From: Bacilli bacterium
GTDB taxonomy: Bacteria > Bacillota > Bacilli > Paenibacillales > NBRC-103111
Assembly: GCA_028287395.1 (NCBI GenBank)
Contig: JAQBPR010000127.1
Coordinates: 1 to 64,000 of the forward strand
DNA: 64,000 bases
Reading direction: 5' to 3'
In this document: positions 8,957 through 19,917 of the stretch, piece after piece
Numbering within the stretch: position 1 is the first letter of the stretch
Layout: every line of letters begins with the position of its first letter
The notes under the pieces: model-generated
What the model was told of the DNA's origin: nothing
What the model saw: only the letters and a program-made list of their open reading frames with translations
Database searches by the model: none
Program-made: the position numbers and the translations under genes

Positions 8957-9517
8957 ATGAAGATAGGCTATGTTAGAGGTTTACCAGCCGATCAATCATT
9001 GGAAATGCAATTAAATGCATTAAAAAAAGCGAATTGTGAACGGATCTTTACGGAAATTGCATACAGTGCGAAAGATGAACGAATTGAATTACAAAAGGCA
9101 TTCCATGTTTTACAGCAAGGAGATATACTCGTTATTTATAAATTAGATCGATTAGTACATTCCACCAAGAAGCTTATTGAAGTTTATGAACAGCTCATTA
9201 CACGGGGTGTCGAGCTAATAAGCATCTGTGATGGTTTAGATACGACAACGCTAACCGGACAGGCCATGTTCAAGATGATTGGTGTTATCGCCGAATTGGA
9301 ACGGGAAAAGATTATTGAACGCACTAAGGCAGGTTTACAAGCAGCTAGAGCTAGGGGGAGGAACGGGGGACGGCCCAAGACGGACAATCAAAGGATAGAG
9401 CGAGCAATCCATCTATACGATGCTCATAAATATTCAATTGCTGATATTGAGCATTTGACAGGTGTGAAAAAAGCTACTTTGTACAGAGCATTAAAACATC
9501 GTGAGATTGCCAACTAG
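8957..9517 (+). CDS. Serine-recombinase-like protein lacking the catalytic serine
   Basis: This 186-residue protein has the full fold of small resolvases: an N-terminal catalytic domain, the long ELEREKIIERTKAGL helix, a GRPK hinge and a C-terminal helix-turn-helix (SIADIEHLTGVKKATLYRAL). Where active enzymes read GYxRVST with the nucleophilic serine, this one reads GYVRGLP, with leucine in place of serine. The second arginine of LDRLxR is histidine (LDRLVHST). Strand exchange by the known mechanism should be impossible. It could work as a DNA-binding or regulatory relic. The reading frame and ribosome site (AAGGAGCGG) are intact, so it is not simply decayed. Confidence 0.88.
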   Translation: MKIGYVRGLPADQSLEMQLNALKKANCERIFTEIAYSAKDERIELQKAFHVLQQGDILVIYKLDRLVHSTKKLIEVYEQLITRGVELISICDGLDTTTLTGQAMFKMIGVIAELEREKIIERTKAGLQAARARGRNGGRPKTDNQRIERAIHLYDAHKYSIADIEHLTGVKKATLYRALKHREIAN

Positions 9518-9537
9518 TGAAATGATAAAGGGGAAGT

Positions 9538-9855
9538 GTGCAAGTGAAGGTTAATTTGAAATTTTCCACTAAAGGACAAACAGCGATTAAAAATTTTGAG
9601 AATGATGAAATTATTGAAATTTTCGGTAGATACAGCAATACATTAACAAAGAAATATATGGTGAGCATTTCTGTTCCCACAGATGTGAATCAGAATATTG
9701 TAGAAAAGGGAGCAATAACGATTTTGTTGGATAATGTAGAATGCGATGTGGAAACTTTTTTTAGAGAATTAGGCAGAGATATCAAAATTCCTTTGAAGAA
9801 AAGATTTGAAGGTAAATTAGATACGATATTCAAAACAGAAATCATTGAACAATAA
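9538..9855 (+). CDS. Hypothetical protein (105 aa)
   Basis: The frame starts with GTG at 9538 (or GTG at 9544) behind AAAGGGGA, 20 bases after the recombinase-like gene, so the two may be co-transcribed. The product is soluble and mixed alpha/beta, with no recognised motif. A middle segment (VPTDVNQNIVEKGAITILLDNVE) suggests a small beta-rich fold. No function is proposed. Confidence 0.6.
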   Translation: MQVKVNLKFSTKGQTAIKNFENDEIIEIFGRYSNTLTKKYMVSISVPTDVNQNIVEKGAITILLDNVECDVETFFRELGRDIKIPLKKRFEGKLDTIFKTEIIEQ

Positions 9856-9889
9856 TAATATTATACAATGAAATTTTTTAACAAATGGG

Positions 9890-9916
9890 CCTGAGCGTTT
9901 CTTGCTGAGGTTTTTT
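9890..9916 (+). terminator. Possible terminator
   Basis: CCTGAGC and GCTGAGG form a 7-bp stem with one G–G mismatch and a 7-base loop, followed by six T. It would close the recombinase-like two-gene unit. Confidence 0.45.
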
Positions 9917-10018
9917 CTATGTTTAACGTTGAATACATTCGATTATATATGTACTGATTTGTTTAAAATTGGTATGATATATGAAACGCAATATAGCCGA
10001 CTGGAGTGAATTAGACGT

Positions 10019-10222
10019 ATGGATAAAATTCAGATCCAAAATGAAATCGAAAGGTTATATAAGGAACGTAATCAGCTTGTAGAGAATGGGATTTATCAGA
10101 AAGCAGAGGAAATTGCGAAGAGTCTCTATGCAGAAAGGGCTCAACTGGACGAGGTTGGATTTGAACGCGTCATTAAAACTTTGGCAAATGATATTTTATT
10201 TGCGACAAAAGAATTAAGATAA
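10019..10222 (+). CDS. Small helical protein, tandem paralogue A (67 aa)
   Basis: This short, charged, entirely helical protein begins with an IQIQNEIERLYKERNQL heptad-like stretch. The end block (ELDE/QLDEVGFERVIKTLANDI style) is shared with the next gene, which starts 15 bases later. The pair therefore arose by duplication and may form a heterodimeric coiled coil. No family is recognised. A GGAGTGA ribosome site lies upstream. Confidence 0.6.
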   Translation: MDKIQIQNEIERLYKERNQLVENGIYQKAEEIAKSLYAERAQLDEVGFERVIKTLANDILFATKELR

Positions 10223-10236
10223 AGTGAGGATTCGAT

Positions 10237-10446
10237 ATGGAACTAAATAAATATCAAATTAAATTTGAGCTAGGCAGACTAAAAAAACTAAAAAATGACT
10301 TAATCGATCAAGACATTACAACCAAAGTGGGGGAATTATCCAGCCTGTTGTTTAAATTAAGGCAAGAATTAGATGAAGCAGAATTTGAACGCTTGCTGCA
10401 AACGTTGGCTCAAGAAATTAAAACAGCTGCAAAAGAAATGCAATAG
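10237..10446 (+). CDS. Small helical protein, tandem paralogue B (69 aa)
   Basis: This is the diverged sister of the preceding gene, with the same length and predicted all-helical form. Both share an IxxELxRLxKxxxxL start and a LDExxFERxxxTLAxxIxxAxKE end. An AGTGAGG ribosome site precedes the ATG. A hairpin (GGTGTA/TACACC, 10461–10480) follows the stop but lacks a strong T-run. Function is unknown. Confidence 0.6.
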   Translation: MELNKYQIKFELGRLKKLKNDLIDQDITTKVGELSSLLFKLRQELDEAEFERLLQTLAQEIKTAAKEMQ

Positions 10447-10510
10447 ACAACTTCAATCAGGGTGTACTTATTGCTACACCTTACTCGATATACTCTCTTT
10501 TAAACACACT

Positions 10511-10741
10511 TTAATAGAGAGAGAGCGCTAAAGTATCGACAGTGTTTTTGGAATATAAAATGGCATCTCCACCAATAATTTCAATGCTGTCTAATGAATC
10601 GAGAAATCTTCGGACTAATTGTTTGCTGTGCAGCAGCTTTTGTTGTAGAATTTCAGCTAATTTGTGAACTGCTTTTTTATGCTGGGCTTTTTCCAAATAA
10701 ACTGGAATCATGCTGCCGCGAAAAGCAATAATTACTTTCAT
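10511..10741 (-). CDS. Hypothetical protein (76 aa)
   Basis: A perfect GAAGGAGG site lies 9–10 bases before the ATG at 10741 on the minus strand. The in-frame TTG at 10750 sits too close to it. The product is basic, starting MKVIIAFRGSMIP and containing a long lysine/arginine-rich helix. It converges on the two tandem micro-genes. I do not recognise the family. Confidence 0.55.
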   Translation of the reverse strand: MKVIIAFRGSMIPVYLEKAQHKKAVHKLAEILQQKLLHSKQLVRRFLDSLDSIEIIGGDAILYSKNTVDTLALSLY

Positions 10742-10852
10742 TATGCGCAACCTCCTTCATGGAATACATTATTTTCTAGTTAGTATAAGGGATAAACATT
10801 AATACAATATTAAAAAAGTATGTCAAAGTTGTTAATTTTGGGGGATGCGCTC

Positions 10853-12157
10853 ATGCGAATGGTCGATTTAATTCATCAAAAACGGCAAGGAAATCCATTG
10901 TCAGCTGAAGAAATTACTTTTATTATAAAGGGTTATACCCATGGAGAACTCCCCGATTATCAGATGGCTGCTTTTTTAATGGCTGTTTATTATCAAGGGA
11001 TGGCAAGTCAGGAAATAGCTGATTTAACGATGGCCATGGTGAATACGGGTGACCGGATTGATTTATCACCGATTCATGGGATTAAAGTGGATAAGCATTC
11101 AACTGGCGGTGTAGGGGATAAGCTTAGCTTAATTATCGCCCCGCTTGTTGCCTCTATAGGGATTCCTGTTGCTAAAATGTCGGGCAGAGGACTTGGTCAT
11201 ACAGGCGGTACCATTGATAAATTGGAGTCTATTCCCGGATTTAAAGTAGAATTAACCAATGAGATCTTTATTCGTCATGTCAATGAATATAAAATGGCGA
11301 TTGTCGGCCAAACCGGCAATTTAGCGCCTGCAGACAAAAAAATATACGCGCTGCGAGATGTTACGGATACAGTAGATTCCATTCCGTTAATCGCCAGCTC
11401 CATCATGAGCAAAAAAATTGCGTCGGGAGCAGATTGTATCGTGTTGGATGTAAAAGCGGGCAGCGGCGCATTTATGAAAACGATCGAGGATGCAAGAAAG
11501 CTAGCGCAAACGATGGTAGACATTGGGAATCGTTTGAACCGCAAAACCATTGCAGTGATTACGGATATGAATCAACCGCTTGGGCATGAAGTAGGCAACG
11601 CAAATGAAGTTCGCGAGGCGATTGAAGTATTGCGCGGCGAAGGTGCAGAAGATTTACGGGTCATTTCATTAACAGTTGCCGCACATATGGGCGTTCTGGG
11701 TGGCATTTATGCAGATGTGAATACAGCTTATAATGCATTGGCTAAATTACTTGCGAATGGTCATGCGCTGGAAACATTCAAGCAGTTTGTTGCAGCGCAA
11801 GGTGGCGATGTGGCAGTTATTGATCATCCTGAAAGATTGCCGCAGGCGAAATATCATTTGGAAGTTCAAGCAGATGAAGTGGGATACATTGAAACAATGA
11901 ACGCTGAGGCAGTTGGTGTTGCTGCAATGATATCGGGTGCGGGAAGAAGTAAAAAGGATGATGTGATTGACCCTGCTGCAGGAATTACAATCAAGAAAAA
12001 AATTGGCGATTATGTGCAAGCCGGAGACACGGTCTTCATCATTCACAGTCATTTAATGGACAATGAAAAAGCGCGCGAGATTCTAAAAAAATGTTTTACT
12101 CTAAGTGATTTTGTACCATCATCAGCCCCATATATTCATGACACGATCTTATTTTAA
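10853..12157 (+). CDS. pdp: Pyrimidine-nucleoside phosphorylase
   Basis: This 434-residue enzyme phosphorolyses uridine, deoxyuridine and thymidine. The family signature KMSGRGLGHTGGTIDKLE and the KHSTGGVGD phosphate-binding block are intact, as are SSIMSKK and the C-terminal hammerhead domain. I start at the ATG at 10853 because its MRMVDLI opening matches known Pdp proteins, with GGGGGA just upstream. The frame extends upstream to 10820. It completes the deoB–punA salvage set but is separated from it by the accessory pocket. Confidence 0.94.
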   Translation: MRMVDLIHQKRQGNPLSAEEITFIIKGYTHGELPDYQMAAFLMAVYYQGMASQEIADLTMAMVNTGDRIDLSPIHGIKVDKHSTGGVGDKLSLIIAPLVASIGIPVAKMSGRGLGHTGGTIDKLESIPGFKVELTNEIFIRHVNEYKMAIVGQTGNLAPADKKIYALRDVTDTVDSIPLIASSIMSKKIASGADCIVLDVKAGSGAFMKTIEDARKLAQTMVDIGNRLNRKTIAVITDMNQPLGHEVGNANEVREAIEVLRGEGAEDLRVISLTVAAHMGVLGGIYADVNTAYNALAKLLANGHALETFKQFVAAQGGDVAVIDHPERLPQAKYHLEVQADEVGYIETMNAEAVGVAAMISGAGRSKKDDVIDPAAGITIKKKIGDYVQAGDTVFIIHSHLMDNEKAREILKKCFTLSDFVPSSAPYIHDTILF

Positions 12158-12176
12158 TCAGAAGGAGGACAAAGCA

Positions 12177-13001
12177 GTGCAATCCGTGATATGGCCTTCT
12201 GAATGTATGATTTTGGACACTAGCGATCAGCCTCTTTCCGCTGATATTCTATTTCCATATGCATGGGATGAATCGATGTGTCGGCAAATGAAAGCCGATA
12301 GTCCGGCGTTGATCCATATTTGGCGGCACCCTAAAGCTTTTGTGCTTGGTTTAAGAGATCGTCAGCTTGCCTATGTTTCGCAAGCAGCAAATTGGCTGCT
12401 GGGACAAGGGTATGATGTCGCAGTACGTAATACAGGCGGTGCTGCGGTTCCCTTAGATCTGGGTGTAGTCAATATTTCTCTTGTTATGCCCAATCCACAC
12501 CACACGTTAAACTTTCGCGATGATTTTGCCAGGATGGTGCGATTCATTCGCCAAAGCTTGTTGCCGTGGACCTCGGCTATTCATGTCGGTGAAATTAAAG
12601 GCAGCTATTGTCCTGGAGATTATGATATGAGCTTGAACGGTTTAAAGTTTTGCGGGATTGCGCAAAGGAGGCAAGCTAAAGGTTTTGTTGTGCAAGCTTT
12701 CGTCAACGTAGAAGAGATCGGGACAGCAAGAACTGATATAGCGCGTTCATTTTATGAAAGAGCTTCAAGTGGAGTTGAGCAGTATCCGATCATTGATACA
12801 GATCGAACAGCAAGTCTAAACGAATTAATACCATTGTCCTCGGCGCATGCATTTATTGAACGGTTTAAAGAGGTTGTAAGTGAAACTTTTCTCAGGGTGA
12901 ACGCTATTACAGTAGGAAGCCACGAAGAAATGTTTTCGCATAGGCAAATTTTGCAGACGATGGACGATTTAAGATTGCGCTATGCGATAGTTAAGGGATA
13001 A
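12177..13001 (+). CDS. lipL: Octanoyl-[GcvH]:protein N-octanoyltransferase (LipL type)
   Basis: This 274-residue member of the lipoate ligase/octanoyltransferase fold moves octanoyl groups from GcvH to lipoyl domains of other enzymes. The RNTGGAAV substrate loop, the GSYCPGDYDMS block with the acyl-accepting cysteine at residue 145, and lysine 157 in the GLKFCGIAQRR segment match B. subtilis LipL, not LplJ or LipM. The GTG at 12177 has AAGGAGG 8 bases upstream. An upstream ATG at 12105 would overlap pdp. It sits directly before the pdh operon, whose E2 needs lipoylation. Confidence 0.87.
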   Translation: MQSVIWPSECMILDTSDQPLSADILFPYAWDESMCRQMKADSPALIHIWRHPKAFVLGLRDRQLAYVSQAANWLLGQGYDVAVRNTGGAAVPLDLGVVNISLVMPNPHHTLNFRDDFARMVRFIRQSLLPWTSAIHVGEIKGSYCPGDYDMSLNGLKFCGIAQRRQAKGFVVQAFVNVEEIGTARTDIARSFYERASSGVEQYPIIDTDRTASLNELIPLSSAHAFIERFKEVVSETFLRVNAITVGSHEEMFSHRQILQTMDDLRLRYAIVKG

Positions 13002-13049
13002 GAAGTAATTGGAGCGGAAATCAAAGATAACGGCTGCGCCGACTTTTAA

Positions 13050-13086
13050 AAAGCAGAAAGCAGGGACGATCCCTGCTTTCTGCTTT
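13050..13086 (+). terminator. Strong terminator after lipL
   Basis: A perfect 17-bp stem (13050–13066 with 13070–13086) closes on a 3-base CGA loop and ends in T-rich sequence. It separates lipL from pdhA. Confidence 0.88.
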
Positions 13087-13200
13087 ATTCATTTTAATTA
13101 TGTGATTCAATTTACAGGGAAATGGTTAATAAAGAGTAGTTTAATCCCTTTTGTGGCAACAATATAAGTAGGTTATTTAGAGTTCATTTTATTCGAATGA

Positions 13201-15293
<2,093 letters not shown>

Positions 15294-15339
15294 CGAAAAT
15301 ACGGTTTACAATGTTTTTTGAAAAAGGGGGTTCCGTTTA

Positions 15340-16566
15340 GTGGCGATCATGGAATACAAATTTCCTGAGCTGGGTGAAGGCATTCATGAAGGTGAAATCG
15401 TTAAATTGCATATTAAACCGGGTGATGTAATTACAGATGAAGATATGATTATGGATGTGCAAAATGATAAAGCAATCGTCGAAGTACCTAGTCCTGTTCA
15501 TGGCAAGGTTGTTGACATAAAAGTAAAGGAAGGGCAAGTTTGTCATGTGGGGGAGCTTGTCGCAACAATCGAGGTTGAAGGCGAAGAAGTCCAAGCTGAA
15601 AAACCATTAAATGAAGCTAAAATAGTAGAGAATTTGTCTGAATCGCCTAATGTCCAGCCCAATATTGCTAAACCAAATGTGCTTGCAACACCAAGTGTGC
15701 GAAAGCTGGCAAGAGAAAAGGACTTGGTTATTTCAGAAGTTAAAGCGAGCGGACGTAATGGTCAAGTGACTCGTGACGATGTGATAGCAGCAGCCACTAA
15801 GACTGACACTGCGGCACTGACACCTGCTTCAAAGGCATCGGATGCTCAAATGTCGACTTTACAATCTCATGAAGAACGAATTCCATTTAAAGGCATACGT
15901 AAAATCATCGCCGATGCGATGAGTAAATCAATGTATACAGCACCGCATGTCACGCTTTTGGACGAAGTGGATGTTTCTCTGCTTGTAGCCTTTCGTGAGA
16001 AGATGAAGCCCATCGCTGAGAAGGAAGGGGTAAAAGTAACTTATTTACCTTTTATTATCAAGGCACTTATCGCAGCGGCTCGTCGATTCCCTGCAGTTAA
16101 TGCAATCTTGGACGAAGAACATAATGAAATTGTGTTAAAAAAATATTACAACATTGGCATCGCCACCGACACAGCCATTGGTTTGATGGTTCCTGTCATT
16201 GCAGATGCGGACAGCAAAAATATATGGACACTTGCTTCGACCATTAAAGATTTAGCGGAACGAGGACGTGAGGGCAAGCTGGCAGCCGAAGAATTGAAGG
16301 GCAGTACCATAACCATCACGAATATTGGTTCCGCTGGGGGGATGTTCTTCACCCCAATCATTAATTTTCCTGAAGTTGCGATCCTGGGTACAGGCCGAAT
16401 TAGCGAAAAACCCATCGTAAAGGATGGACAAATTATCGCAGCCAGTGTGATGGCTTTATCACTTAGCTTTGATCATCGAGTGATCGATGGCGCTACAGCA
16501 CAAAACTTTTTGAATCAGATCAAACGACTGCTCGCCGAACCTGAGCTGCTCATAATGGAGGGATAG
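15340..16566 (+). CDS. pdhC: Dihydrolipoyl acetyltransferase (PDH E2)
   Basis: This 408-residue core subunit passes acetyl groups to CoA. It has one lipoyl domain at residues 1–80 with the modified lysine in the QNDKAIVEV loop, a subunit-binding domain near residues 118–155 (TPSVRKLAREK), and a catalytic domain ending in the SFDHRVIDGA active-site motif. It starts with GTG behind GGGGGTT. The single lipoyl domain is on the short side for PDH but usual in Firmicutes. Octanoylation by the nearby LipL is the likely route to the lipoyl group. Confidence 0.93.
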   Translation: MAIMEYKFPELGEGIHEGEIVKLHIKPGDVITDEDMIMDVQNDKAIVEVPSPVHGKVVDIKVKEGQVCHVGELVATIEVEGEEVQAEKPLNEAKIVENLSESPNVQPNIAKPNVLATPSVRKLAREKDLVISEVKASGRNGQVTRDDVIAAATKTDTAALTPASKASDAQMSTLQSHEERIPFKGIRKIIADAMSKSMYTAPHVTLLDEVDVSLLVAFREKMKPIAEKEGVKVTYLPFIIKALIAAARRFPAVNAILDEEHNEIVLKKYYNIGIATDTAIGLMVPVIADADSKNIWTLASTIKDLAERGREGKLAAEELKGSTITITNIGSAGGMFFTPIINFPEVAILGTGRISEKPIVKDGQIIAASVMALSLSFDHRVIDGATAQNFLNQIKRLLAEPELLIMEG

Positions 16567-16567
16567 T

Positions 16568-17983
16568 ATGGTAGTTGGAGATGCATCGGTAGAAATTGAT
16601 TTATTGGTAATTGGCGCGGGTCCTGGGGGTTATGTCGCAGCAATACGGGCAGCGCAGCTAGGTCAGAATGTTTTAATTGTAGACAAAAGTGAGGTAGGCG
16701 GCGTCTGTTTAAACCGGGGCTGCATCCCTTCCAAGGCGCTTATTTCAGCGGCGCATCAATATAACTCAATGAACCATGCCGCAGATGTCGGCATTACTGC
16801 AAAAGAGCTTAAATTAGATTTTTCGAAAACACAAAAATGGAAGGCGTCCATTGTACAAAAACTAACTGGCGGCGTTGCCGCACTGCTAAAGAGTCATAAA
16901 ATTCAAACCTTTAAAGGCGAAGTGATGTTCATTAATGAACAGGAAGCCCGCGTTTTTAATGAAAACGAATCCCCACGTTATAAATTTAAAAACTGTATTA
17001 TTGCTACAGGGTCACGTCCAATTGAATTAAAGGCTTTTCCTTTTGGAGGACGCATTCTCTCATCTACGGAAGCGCTTGAATTAGAGGAAATTCCGCAAAG
17101 CTTGATTGTCATTGGCGGGGGTTACATCGGCATTGAATTGGGGCAAATGTACGCAAAGTTCGGTGTAAAGGTAACGATTTTGGAAGGTACTGCGACGATA
17201 TTACCCGGTTTTGAAACGGAAATGACAAAGCTTGTGGCGCAAAATTTAAAAAAGCTGGATGTTGAAGTATTTACCGAGGCATTAGCGAAATCAGTGGAAA
17301 AAACGGATGCCCATGTCACCGTAACGTTTGCTGTTAAAGACGAAGAAAAAAAAATAACAGCAGACTATGTGCTGGTTACTGTGGGGCGTCGCGCGAATAC
17401 GGATGGCGAGCTGGGCTTAGATTTGATCGGGATTAAATTATCTGATCGAGGCCTTATCGAAATAGACGAGCATTGTAAGACGAACCTGCCTCACATCTAC
17501 GCCATAGGCGATGTTGTCGCAGGACCCGCTCTGGCGCATAAAGCCTCTTATGAAGCTAAAGTAGCCGCCGAAGTCATTGCGGGTCAGTCCAGCCAGATTG
17601 ATTATAAAGTGATTCCTGCTGTTGTTTTCTCCGATCCTGAAATCGCCAGCGTAGGGTTAAGCGAAACAGAGGCGAAGGAAAAAGGCTATACAGTAAAAAC
17701 GGGAAAATTCCCTTATACGGGTAATGGACGCGCGCTATCTATTCAAGCAAAAGAGGGCTTTGTGAAGCTGGTCGCAGATCAGGAAACAGGGCTGATTCTA
17801 GGCGTTCAAATTGTTGGAGTGGAAGCATCCAATTTAATTGCAGAAATGGGCTTGGCTATCGAGATGGGAGCTACTTTAGAGGACATTGCACTAACAATCC
17901 ACGCCCATCCAACCTTAGGTGAAATGGTTGGAGAAGCAGCTGAAGCGGGTTTAGGCCACGCTATTCATCAAATAAATAAATAA
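16568..17983 (+). CDS. pdhD: Dihydrolipoyl dehydrogenase (PDH E3)
   Basis: This 471-residue FAD-dependent disulfide oxidoreductase reoxidises the lipoyl arm of E2. The GAGPGGY FAD motif (from residue 16), the redox pair in VCLNRGCIPSK, the second nucleotide site VIGGGYIGIELG and the C-terminal HAHPTLGE with the catalytic His–Glu pair are all present. It starts one base after the pdhC stop. A convergent terminator follows at 18068. Confidence 0.95.
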   Translation: MVVGDASVEIDLLVIGAGPGGYVAAIRAAQLGQNVLIVDKSEVGGVCLNRGCIPSKALISAAHQYNSMNHAADVGITAKELKLDFSKTQKWKASIVQKLTGGVAALLKSHKIQTFKGEVMFINEQEARVFNENESPRYKFKNCIIATGSRPIELKAFPFGGRILSSTEALELEEIPQSLIVIGGGYIGIELGQMYAKFGVKVTILEGTATILPGFETEMTKLVAQNLKKLDVEVFTEALAKSVEKTDAHVTVTFAVKDEEKKITADYVLVTVGRRANTDGELGLDLIGIKLSDRGLIEIDEHCKTNLPHIYAIGDVVAGPALAHKASYEAKVAAEVIAGQSSQIDYKVIPAVVFSDPEIASVGLSETEAKEKGYTVKTGKFPYTGNGRALSIQAKEGFVKLVADQETGLILGVQIVGVEASNLIAEMGLAIEMGATLEDIALTIHAHPTLGEMVGEAAEAGLGHAIHQINK

Positions 17984-18067
17984 ACATAAGACTTTAGCAG
18001 CGCGTAATGTAAATGCAATTTAATCCCCATGTTTTTGGGGCTGCAACCGACTTAAAGATTTTTAAAA

Positions 18068-18110
18068 AATTCCCGGCGGGAGAATGTTCATACCGCCGGG
18101 AATTTTTTTA
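18068..18110. terminator. Bidirectional terminator between pdhD and btuF-like gene
   Basis: AATTCCCGGCGG pairs with CCGCCGGGAATT, a 12-bp G+C-rich stem, with A-rich sequence on the left and seven T on the right. It can stop transcription in both directions between convergent genes. Confidence 0.88.
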
Positions 18111-18112
18111 TC

Positions 18113-19108
18113 CTACTTGATTAAATCAGGGTGAATAGCTTTGGCTATTTCAATTAGCCCCTGTGTCAGCCGGGGGCCTACCCGAACGAGCGGATTGGAT
18201 TCAAGTGGAAATAATTTCTTGTTTTTTATGGCGTCTATCTGATCCCAACCCGATCTTTTCATAATTGCATCAAGAATGGAATCCATTCCTGATTCGCCCT
18301 TCGCATATAGTATAACTTCCGGATTTTCCTTTATAATCGCCTCTGGGTCAATTGCAAACCAACCCTTAGTCCCTGCTGCAACGTTGGTTCCGCCTGCAAG
18401 TATTAGCAGTTCATTCAGAAACTCACCGTCTCCCACTGTCCAGCCGGGAGAGAACTCCAAATATACTTTTTTCTTCGGAGCATCTTTTACTGCATCGACC
18501 ACTATTTGTTTTTCCTTACGCATTTGATCCGTCACTTTTTTTGCATTTTCTTGTAGATTGAGAATGAGACCGACTGTTTCAATTTTAGCCATGACTTTGT
18601 CAACTGTTTTTGGATCATTTGCAAAAACTTTGATGTTATGTGCTCTGATCTGATCTATTGCTGTTTTGTTTATGCTGGAGGAAGCGAATACGACATCCGG
18701 TTTAGTAGCCAAAAGCGCCTCCAAGTTAAGATTCATATCGCCGATGTGCGGTTTCGACTTTGCTTCAGCTGGGTAATCACTGTAATTATCTACCCCAAAT
18801 AACTTATCGCCGGCACCAATCGCATAGACTGTTTCCGTTTCACTCGGGAGTAATGTTGTAATCCGCTCAGGCGCTTTGTCAAATATAAGCGATGTTCCTG
18901 TGTCATCCTTAACCGTTAAAGGGTAAGTAGTTTGTTTTGAAGCCGTTTCAGCACTATGAGTCGTCTCTACTTTACTGGTTACTGAGGGGCTTAGCTGAAC
19001 ATCCGCTTTCTTATTCATCGAGCAGCCTAGGAGGCTAACTGACAGCGCTAGCGCTATTAGAAGTATAACGCCACGCTTCCATACTTTGTGATTCGTTTTC
19101 ATGTTCAT
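18113..19108 (-). CDS. ABC transporter substrate-binding lipoprotein, BtuF/cobalamin type
   Basis: This 331-residue type III solute receptor has a lipoprotein signal peptide ending in the lipobox LLGCS (cysteine about residue 29). Two lobes follow, with the APERITTLLPSETETVYAIGAGDKLFGV opening typical of BtuF/FhuD receptors. The cobalamin riboswitch directly upstream on the same strand identifies vitamin B12 or a corrinoid as ligand. No permease or ATPase gene lies beside it, so it must use a transporter encoded elsewhere. Starts at 19108 or 19102 both fit the AAGGAG site. Confidence 0.87.
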   Translation of the reverse strand: MNMKTNHKVWKRGVILLIALALSVSLLGCSMNKKADVQLSPSVTSKVETTHSAETASKQTTYPLTVKDDTGTSLIFDKAPERITTLLPSETETVYAIGAGDKLFGVDNYSDYPAEAKSKPHIGDMNLNLEALLATKPDVVFASSSINKTAIDQIRAHNIKVFANDPKTVDKVMAKIETVGLILNLQENAKKVTDQMRKEKQIVVDAVKDAPKKKVYLEFSPGWTVGDGEFLNELLILAGGTNVAAGTKGWFAIDPEAIIKENPEVILYAKGESGMDSILDAIMKRSGWDQIDAIKNKKLFPLESNPLVRVGPRLTQGLIEIAKAIHPDLIK

Positions 19109-19183
19109 TTCTCTCCTTCGATTTTCAATCTGGAGAATTTGCCTATCATCGGTTCAACACCTGGTAAAGTTACCACATCACAC

Positions 19184-19215
19184 GAAAAACCCTCTATCCG
19201 CAAAGGGTAGAGGGT
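19184..19215 (-). terminator. Riboswitch expression-platform terminator (minus strand)
   Basis: ACCCTCTA (19189–19196) pairs with TAGAGGGT (19208–19215). On the minus strand the stem is followed by five or more T. It lies between the cobalamin aptamer and the lipoprotein gene, so B12 would cause premature termination. Confidence 0.8.
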
Positions 19216-19299
19216 ATAGCAATCCAAATAGATAGATCAGATGAGATCTTCTTTTCGATCAGCTAAATCCTTTTCCACGAAGGATTTCGTAAGCTAAGC

Positions 19300-19475
19300 T
19301 AGTTAGGCAGGTTTCCTGACTTATGGGTTTCCGAATACCTCGCCTTCCCATTCGTTTCTGAACAGTGGCATTTTGAGGTTTCCCCATTTTACAGTGGCGG
19401 GACCGCGTCGGATTTGCACCGACTTCCCTTTTAACCTCTACATCCAAAGATATAGAGGCACCTAACAGCATTAAA
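19300..19475 (-). promoter_or_regulatory. Cobalamin riboswitch (minus strand)
   Basis: Read on the minus strand, it contains the conserved GGTGCC start, AAAAGGGAAGTCGGTGCAAATCC, GCCACTGT and the AAGTCAGGAAACCTGCC B12 box in order. This is the classic aptamer arrangement. It controls the BtuF-like lipoprotein gene through the terminator at 19184. Confidence 0.95.
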
Positions 19476-19513
19476 GTGATTCATTTTCCGATAAGTTTGT
19501 ATTCTCATCGAGA

Positions 19514-19542
19514 AGTATAGGGGAAGTTTGGGAAAGTTGCAA
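19514..19542 (-). promoter_or_regulatory. Promoter for the minus-strand riboswitch
   Basis: On the minus strand TTGCAA and TATACT are 17 bases apart, about 40 bases ahead of the aptamer. Confidence 0.6.
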
Positions 19543-19575
19543 CAATTATTTTCGAGATTTAATTCTATAATATTC

Positions 19576-19604
19576 TTGTATTTCTCATGTCTTTTCCCTA
19601 TAAT
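19576..19604 (+). promoter_or_regulatory. Promoter for the plus-strand riboswitch
   Basis: TTGTAT (19576–19581) and TATAAT (19599–19604) are 17 bases apart, about 40 bases before the second cobalamin aptamer. The two promoters are divergent. Confidence 0.65.
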
Positions 19605-19639
19605 CATAGTAATATGAATGGTTCAAAATAATATTATTT

Positions 19640-19800
19640 ACTGCCACGAGGTGCCAAAGCAGAACTAAGGTCTGCTTCTGGTTAAAAGGGAAGCCGGGAT
19701 TAATCCGGCACGGTCGCGCCACTGTGAAATGGGTGCAGTCTCCATGAGATTGCTAAACAACCCGTAAGTCAGGAGACCTGCCTCATTGGGAACGCTCACG
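19640..19800 (+). promoter_or_regulatory. Cobalamin riboswitch (plus strand)
   Basis: The order GAGGTGCC, AAAAGGGAAGCCGGG…AATCCGGC, GCGCCACTGTGAAATGG and AAGTCAGGAGACCTGCC is the conserved B12 aptamer. It precedes the signal-less BtuF homologue and COG2102 gene, with a terminator at 19862 as expression platform. Confidence 0.95.
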
Positions 19801-19861
19801 ATATCCTTCGCGGAAAAGGGGTCTGGCTGATCAGGGACTTTTTTCCTCGAAATGCTGCAAC

Positions 19862-19889
19862 CTCGTTCCTAACGGATCGAGTTTTTTTT
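19862..19889 (+). terminator. Riboswitch expression-platform terminator (plus strand)
   Basis: CTCG-T-TCC pairs with GGA-T-CGAG around a TAAC loop, followed by eight T, just before the coding start at 19918. It is the likely OFF structure of the riboswitch. Confidence 0.8.
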
Positions 19890-19917
19890 ATTTTTAAAAA
19901 AGGAAGAGGATGTTTCT

